From contig NZ_JAYXIH010000007.1 of NCBI RefSeq assembly GCF_036016755.1, positions 62,001 through 126,000 on the forward strand: a stretch of 64,000 nucleotides of DNA, in the 5' to 3' direction. A program made the position numbers and the translations under genes. Positions 60,828-64,000 of the stretch are shown here, in pieces. How positions within the stretch are numbered: position 1 is the stretch's first letter; every line of letters starts with the position of its first letter. The notes under the pieces were generated by a model. The model was not told the DNA's origin and did no database searches. It saw only the letters and a list, made by a program, of their open reading frames with translations. Source of the stretch: Aurantimonas coralicida_A. GTDB taxonomy: Bacteria; Pseudomonadota; Alphaproteobacteria; Rhizobiales; Rhizobiaceae.

Positions 60828-62120
60828 TTATTCAAGCCGGAAGCGGCTGCAAAGCCAAAGGCCGACGATGGCGAGCCAGGTCATGAGCCAGATCGGATTG
60901 CCGCGACTGAAGAAATAGCTCTCGAAGAAGGAATTCAACAGGGCAAATGCGAGGATCATCAGGAGGAAATCCGCCAGGCGGCGGTTTTCCACGGCGGGCT
61001 GGGTCGTCAGATAATCCTTGAACGGCAGCAACACCAGCATCCATGCCGCGACCGCGAGTGTCGGCCATCCGCCCCAGATGGCGATGTCCAGATAGCCGTT
61101 ATGGGCGTTGACGATAAGGCGCGGGTCCCAGGACAGCTCGAACGGGGCCTCGGCCTTGTAGACGACGCCCGTGTTCCAGAAAGTCTCGAAGCCGAAGCCC
61201 GTCCATTGGTGATGGCCCATCAAGTCGAGGGTGAAGCGCCACAGATCGAGGCGGCCGGTAAAGGTCGTGCCGGGCAGAACCGCCTGCAGCACGATGTCGA
61301 GCGCGGGCGAAATTGCCGCTCCCAGCGTCAACAGCGCGGTTACGAGAATGGCAAGGAAAAGGACCGTGATCGGCAGGAGACGACCGCCGAAGATCCGGCC
61401 GCCGGTAACGAAGAGTGCGACGAGCGGAACCAGGGCCAGGGTGGTCTTGGAGCCGGTCTTGTAGATGAAGATCGCCGACAGAACCGAGATGACGAGGCCG
61501 GCCCACCGCTCGCCGCAGCGCATGAGGTAGAGGCCGGCGAAAAACAGCATCGCCATGATCGGACCGGCGACGTTCTTGTGGCTGTAGATGCCCCGCCACA
61601 AACCGGCATGCTGCGGCTCGAGGCCGTCTGATCCGTGGATCGCCAATCCGGGATAGGCGACAAGCCCGAGATAGGAGAGCCCGAGAACGACGAGCGCGGC
61701 AATGGCGAGCGCCAGGCGAAAGTCGCGGATCGAGGGGGGCAGGCTGAGCGCGCCGGTCATGGCGAGCATTGCGGTCAGGGTGAACAGGATCGCGCGGATC
61801 GCGGCGCCCGGCGACTCCGATTGCAGGACCGAAAAGGCCAGCAAGGCGATCGTCAACAGCCAGACCGGGCGCAGCAGCGAGAGCGCGACCGCGCGGTCGG
61901 TGAACAGGAGATGGCCGACGATCGCGACGAGCGCGAGTGCACTGTAGCCGAGTTGATTGACGATATTGCCCTGAACGTCGGTCTCGTATTCCAGCACGAA
62001 GGGCGTGAAGGAGACGAGAAGAAACGTCAGGATCGTCGCCGCGAAGACGAGCCGAAGCACCCTGATCGGGTCGTGGACGCCGACGGCGTCAGTTCTGTTC
62101 GGGACGACGATATTGTTCAT
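60828..62120 (-). CDS. O-antigen ligase / polysaccharide polymerase-like membrane protein
   Basis: 430 residues with about 12 membrane spans. The periplasmic loop LWRGIYSHKNVAGPIMAMLFF and a later WTGFGFETFWN...NAHNGYLDIAIWGG are the two signatures of the Wzy_C/O-antigen ligase family, including the H-N-G-Y motif. Start at the ATG at 62120, which overlaps the glycosyltransferase gene by 32 bases; the longer frame is a shadow. It probably ligates or polymerises an exported polysaccharide made with the neighbouring glycosyltransferases. Confidence 0.88.
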   Translation of the reverse strand: MNNIVVPNRTDAVGVHDPIRVLRLVFAATILTFLLVSFTPFVLEYETDVQGNIVNQLGYSALALVAIVGHLLFTDRAVALSLLRPVWLLTIALLAFSVLQSESPGAAIRAILFTLTAMLAMTGALSLPPSIRDFRLALAIAALVVLGLSYLGLVAYPGLAIHGSDGLEPQHAGLWRGIYSHKNVAGPIMAMLFFAGLYLMRCGERWAGLVISVLSAIFIYKTGSKTTLALVPLVALFVTGGRIFGGRLLPITVLFLAILVTALLTLGAAISPALDIVLQAVLPGTTFTGRLDLWRFTLDLMGHHQWTGFGFETFWNTGVVYKAEAPFELSWDPRLIVNAHNGYLDIAIWGGWPTLAVAAWMLVLLPFKDYLTTQPAVENRRLADFLLMILAFALLNSFFESYFFSRGNPIWLMTWLAIVGLWLCSRFRLE

Positions 62121-63069
62121 TGACGAGGCCGAATTCGGCGAGCAGGCGGCCGACGGCGACCTGCATGTGATAAAGCCCGATGACGGGCGACTTGGTGTCG
62201 AAGGCCAGCCGTGCCGAGCGGAACGGCGAGGCGGCCAGCAAGGCGGCGCTCTTGGCGAGGCGGCGGAACCGGTCGGTCGTCCCGCCGCGACGGCGGCGCT
62301 CGATGATCGAAGAGATCGCGCCATTGCGTAGTCCCCGCGCGTTCAGCCACGAGAATTCGGTGCGCCGGGCTGGCGTCGTCTCATGGACGAGAGCCTCCGT
62401 GCACCAGCCGAAGGTGAAACCTTTTTCGCGGCAGCGCGAATAGAAGTCGCTGTCGCCGCCGCCGATGAAGTTGAAGGCAGTATCGAGATAGGGGGCGTCG
62501 ATCGCCTCCAGGACACGGCGCCGGATCAGGACGTTGCCGGAGGAATAGAGGATCGGCACGGGTCCGGTTCGAGCGTAATGGGGCGTGAACACGGGATGGC
62601 GAGCATAGCGCGCCTGTCCATTGCCTTCGAAAATCGGGATCTGCGGGGCGCCGACGATGTCGACGGCAAGGGTCTCGGCCGTCTCCACCAGCCGCGCGAT
62701 CCAGCTTTTACTGGCAATCTCGTCGTCGTCGATGACCAGAAGATACTGCATCGCCGGGAAGCGCTCGATCGCCGTTTGCCATCCAGCATTGTAGGCCGCG
62801 CAATTGCCGCGCTCATGGGCGATCAGGATCAATCCCGGAAGCCGGCCGGTTTCAAACAAGTCTGCGGCGGCGGCCAGTCCCTCGCGGCCTTCGGCATCGT
62901 TCTCCATGACGATGACCGCAAACCGCCTTTCGGTCTGCTGGGCGGCGAGCGATTCGAGCGTTTTCAGGAGATGCTCCGGCCGGCGGAAAGTCGGCAGGGT
63001 GACGACGACCTCGTACCGCCCGAAATCGAGGTCCGGCGAGATACACTCGATGGTAATGGCGTCGGTCAT
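62089..63069 (-). CDS. Family 2 glycosyltransferase
   Basis: 326 residues, GT-A fold. EVVVTLPTFRRPEHLLKTLESLAAQ opens the nucleotide-binding region, LLVIDDDEIASKSWI holds the metal-binding DDD motif, and FIGGGDSDFYSRCREKGFTFGWCTEALVHE is the acceptor-side region with the catalytic GGxD. Start at the ATG at 63069 (MTDAITIECISPD). It transfers a sugar in cell-surface polysaccharide synthesis; donor and acceptor are unknown. Confidence 0.9.
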   Translation of the reverse strand: MTDAITIECISPDLDFGRYEVVVTLPTFRRPEHLLKTLESLAAQQTERRFAVIVMENDAEGREGLAAAADLFETGRLPGLILIAHERGNCAAYNAGWQTAIERFPAMQYLLVIDDDEIASKSWIARLVETAETLAVDIVGAPQIPIFEGNGQARYARHPVFTPHYARTGPVPILYSSGNVLIRRRVLEAIDAPYLDTAFNFIGGGDSDFYSRCREKGFTFGWCTEALVHETTPARRTEFSWLNARGLRNGAISSIIERRRRGGTTDRFRRLAKSAALLAASPFRSARLAFDTKSPVIGLYHMQVAVGRLLAEFGLVNEQYRRPEQN

Positions 63070-63377
63070 AGGGCGTCGTTCGATCGGATCGCGTAACGGA
63101 AGGCGGGTTGGAGCAGATACCAGAACAAAATCAGAAGAAGATGAACGAAGTCTCGACGCAGCCCTCAAAAATCGCGAAATTCGGTCGCGAGCCCAGCAGA
63201 ACAAACGAGAAGCTGGCCCCGCAGCGCGCTTTCCGATCCATCCCCATGGCACGCTTGGCCTGCTCCACGACGCCGCGCGGCGATCAAGCCGCCGAAACGT
63301 GCCGGCGGCATTAGGGCAATTTCAACGTGCGGCTGCGACAATCGGATTCCTGCAATGCGCGGAGTGGTCCGGTCGGA

Positions 63378-64000
63378 ATGCATCTTTTGTTCGTTTCGTC
63401 GCTCCTGCCCGACGACGCCCCATCGACCGGCTTCGAGATCGCGAACCGCGCCATCGTCGCGGCGTACCGCCATCATGGCGTGCGGCTGACTTTCGTCGGC
63501 TTCCGCCGGCCGGGGTCGCGGCCCGCCAGAGCGGACGAAATATGCCTCGGCGAACTGGCGATCGAGAATTCCGGGGCGTCGACGCTCCGCAAGGCGGCCT
63601 GGGTCGGCGCGGCGTTCGCTCGCAAGCTGCCGGTCGGAGCCGCGAAAGTGGCCGGGCTTAGCCGCGCCGAACTTCTTGGGCGTCTGGCCGAAGCGGGGCC
63701 GGTGGACGGATATGTTCTCAGTTCCGTGCAGATGCCGGCTGCCTATCCCTTCCTGGCGCGCCAAAAACCGTCGATCTTCATCGCCCACAACGTCGAACAT
63801 CGCTCCGCCCGCGAAAACGCCCGCAACACTGGCGGTTTCCACACCCGGCTGCTCTTTGGCCGCGAGGCGGCGCTGCTCGAGCGCGCCGAGGCAACGATCT
63901 GCCGGGACGCGGCGGTCGTCCATACGCTGAGCGAAGACGACCGGGACGGGCTCGGCCTTGCCGGATCCGACAAATGCGTGCCGCTGGCGCTGACCGTCGG
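63378..64000 (+). CDS. GT-B (GT4-like) glycosyltransferase, N-terminal part (3' truncated by window)
   Basis: The frame is open from the ATG at 63378 to the end of the window, giving 207 codons. MHLLFVSSLLPDDAPSTGFEIANRAIVAAYRHHGVRLTFVGF is the usual start of a GT-B glycosyltransferase, and PSIFIAHNVEHRSARENARNTGGFHTRLLFGREAALLERAEATICRDAAVVHTLSEDDRDGL matches the N-terminal lobe of GT4-type enzymes. Divergent from the GT2 gene; the 308-base spacer 63070-63377 shows nothing but promoter space. Confidence 0.85.
   Translation, partial: MHLLFVSSLLPDDAPSTGFEIANRAIVAAYRHHGVRLTFVGFRRPGSRPARADEICLGELAIENSGASTLRKAAWVGAAFARKLPVGAAKVAGLSRAELLGRLAEAGPVDGYVLSSVQMPAAYPFLARQKPSIFIAHNVEHRSARENARNTGGFHTRLLFGREAALLERAEATICRDAAVVHTLSEDDRDGLGLAGSDKCVPLALTV

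Overview
The window is GC-rich chromosomal DNA from an alphaproteobacterium, most likely of the order Hyphomicrobiales (Rhizobiales). Pointers are the pha genes with the repressor PhaR, the hisD / DUF2948 / UPF0262 / LMW-phosphatase cluster, the rpmH-rnpA-yidC-engB block, a Suv3-type helicase next to an S4 protein and a 7Fe ferredoxin, and EcfG-like promoter motifs. The genus cannot be fixed from the sequence. No rRNA or CRISPR array was seen; there is one tRNA.

Left chromosomal arm (1-21277): tail of a Gfo/Idh/MocA oxidoreductase; phaB and phaA facing away from phaR (polyhydroxyalkanoate synthesis); rpmF and mtgA; a farnesyl-diphosphate-synthase-like prenyltransferase and ispG (isoprenoids); a lytic transglycosylase with a SPOR-like end; a DUF3309 micro-membrane protein; an MFS transporter; pyruvate carboxylase; an EamA transporter; a candidate small RNA; the Suv3-like helicase and S4 protein; fdxA; and trkH.

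Integrated element (21278-43512, about 22.2 kb): it is bounded by a 45-bp perfect direct repeat, the 3' part of tRNA-Arg(CCU). The intact tRNA is at the right end. A tyrosine integrase sits at the left end, an excisionase-like gene near the right end, and both att arms carry the same set of GCTTCCCA sites. Inside are a compact rightward block of small DNA-binding proteins ending in a replication-initiator-like gene with internal iteron-like repeats; a leftward two-gene unit of unknown function; three large intact genes that resemble podovirus DNA-ejection proteins; a DUF5681 protein with a decayed tail; a two-repressor switch; and a right-hand set of secreted or regulatory small proteins, including a GcrA-like one. 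I saw no capsid, portal, large terminase or tail genes. The element is either a decayed podovirus prophage or a phage satellite carrying its own ejection proteins. I consider it the most interesting object in the window.

Right chromosomal arm (43545-64000): a type I secretion ABC protein and its frameshifted HlyD-type adaptor; thiN facing a TPP-riboswitch-controlled thiBPQ thiamine transporter; an M48 lipoprotein metalloprotease; the rpmH-rnpA-yidC-engB block interrupted by a frameshifted hexapeptide acetyltransferase; an AT-rich orphan membrane protein; the LMW phosphatase / UPF0262 / hisD / DUF2948 cluster; and polysaccharide genes (O-antigen-ligase-like protein and two glycosyltransferases, the last running off the window).

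Two single-base frameshifts (about 45907 and 56090) fall in otherwise well-conserved chromosomal genes, so residual sequencing indels are possible.
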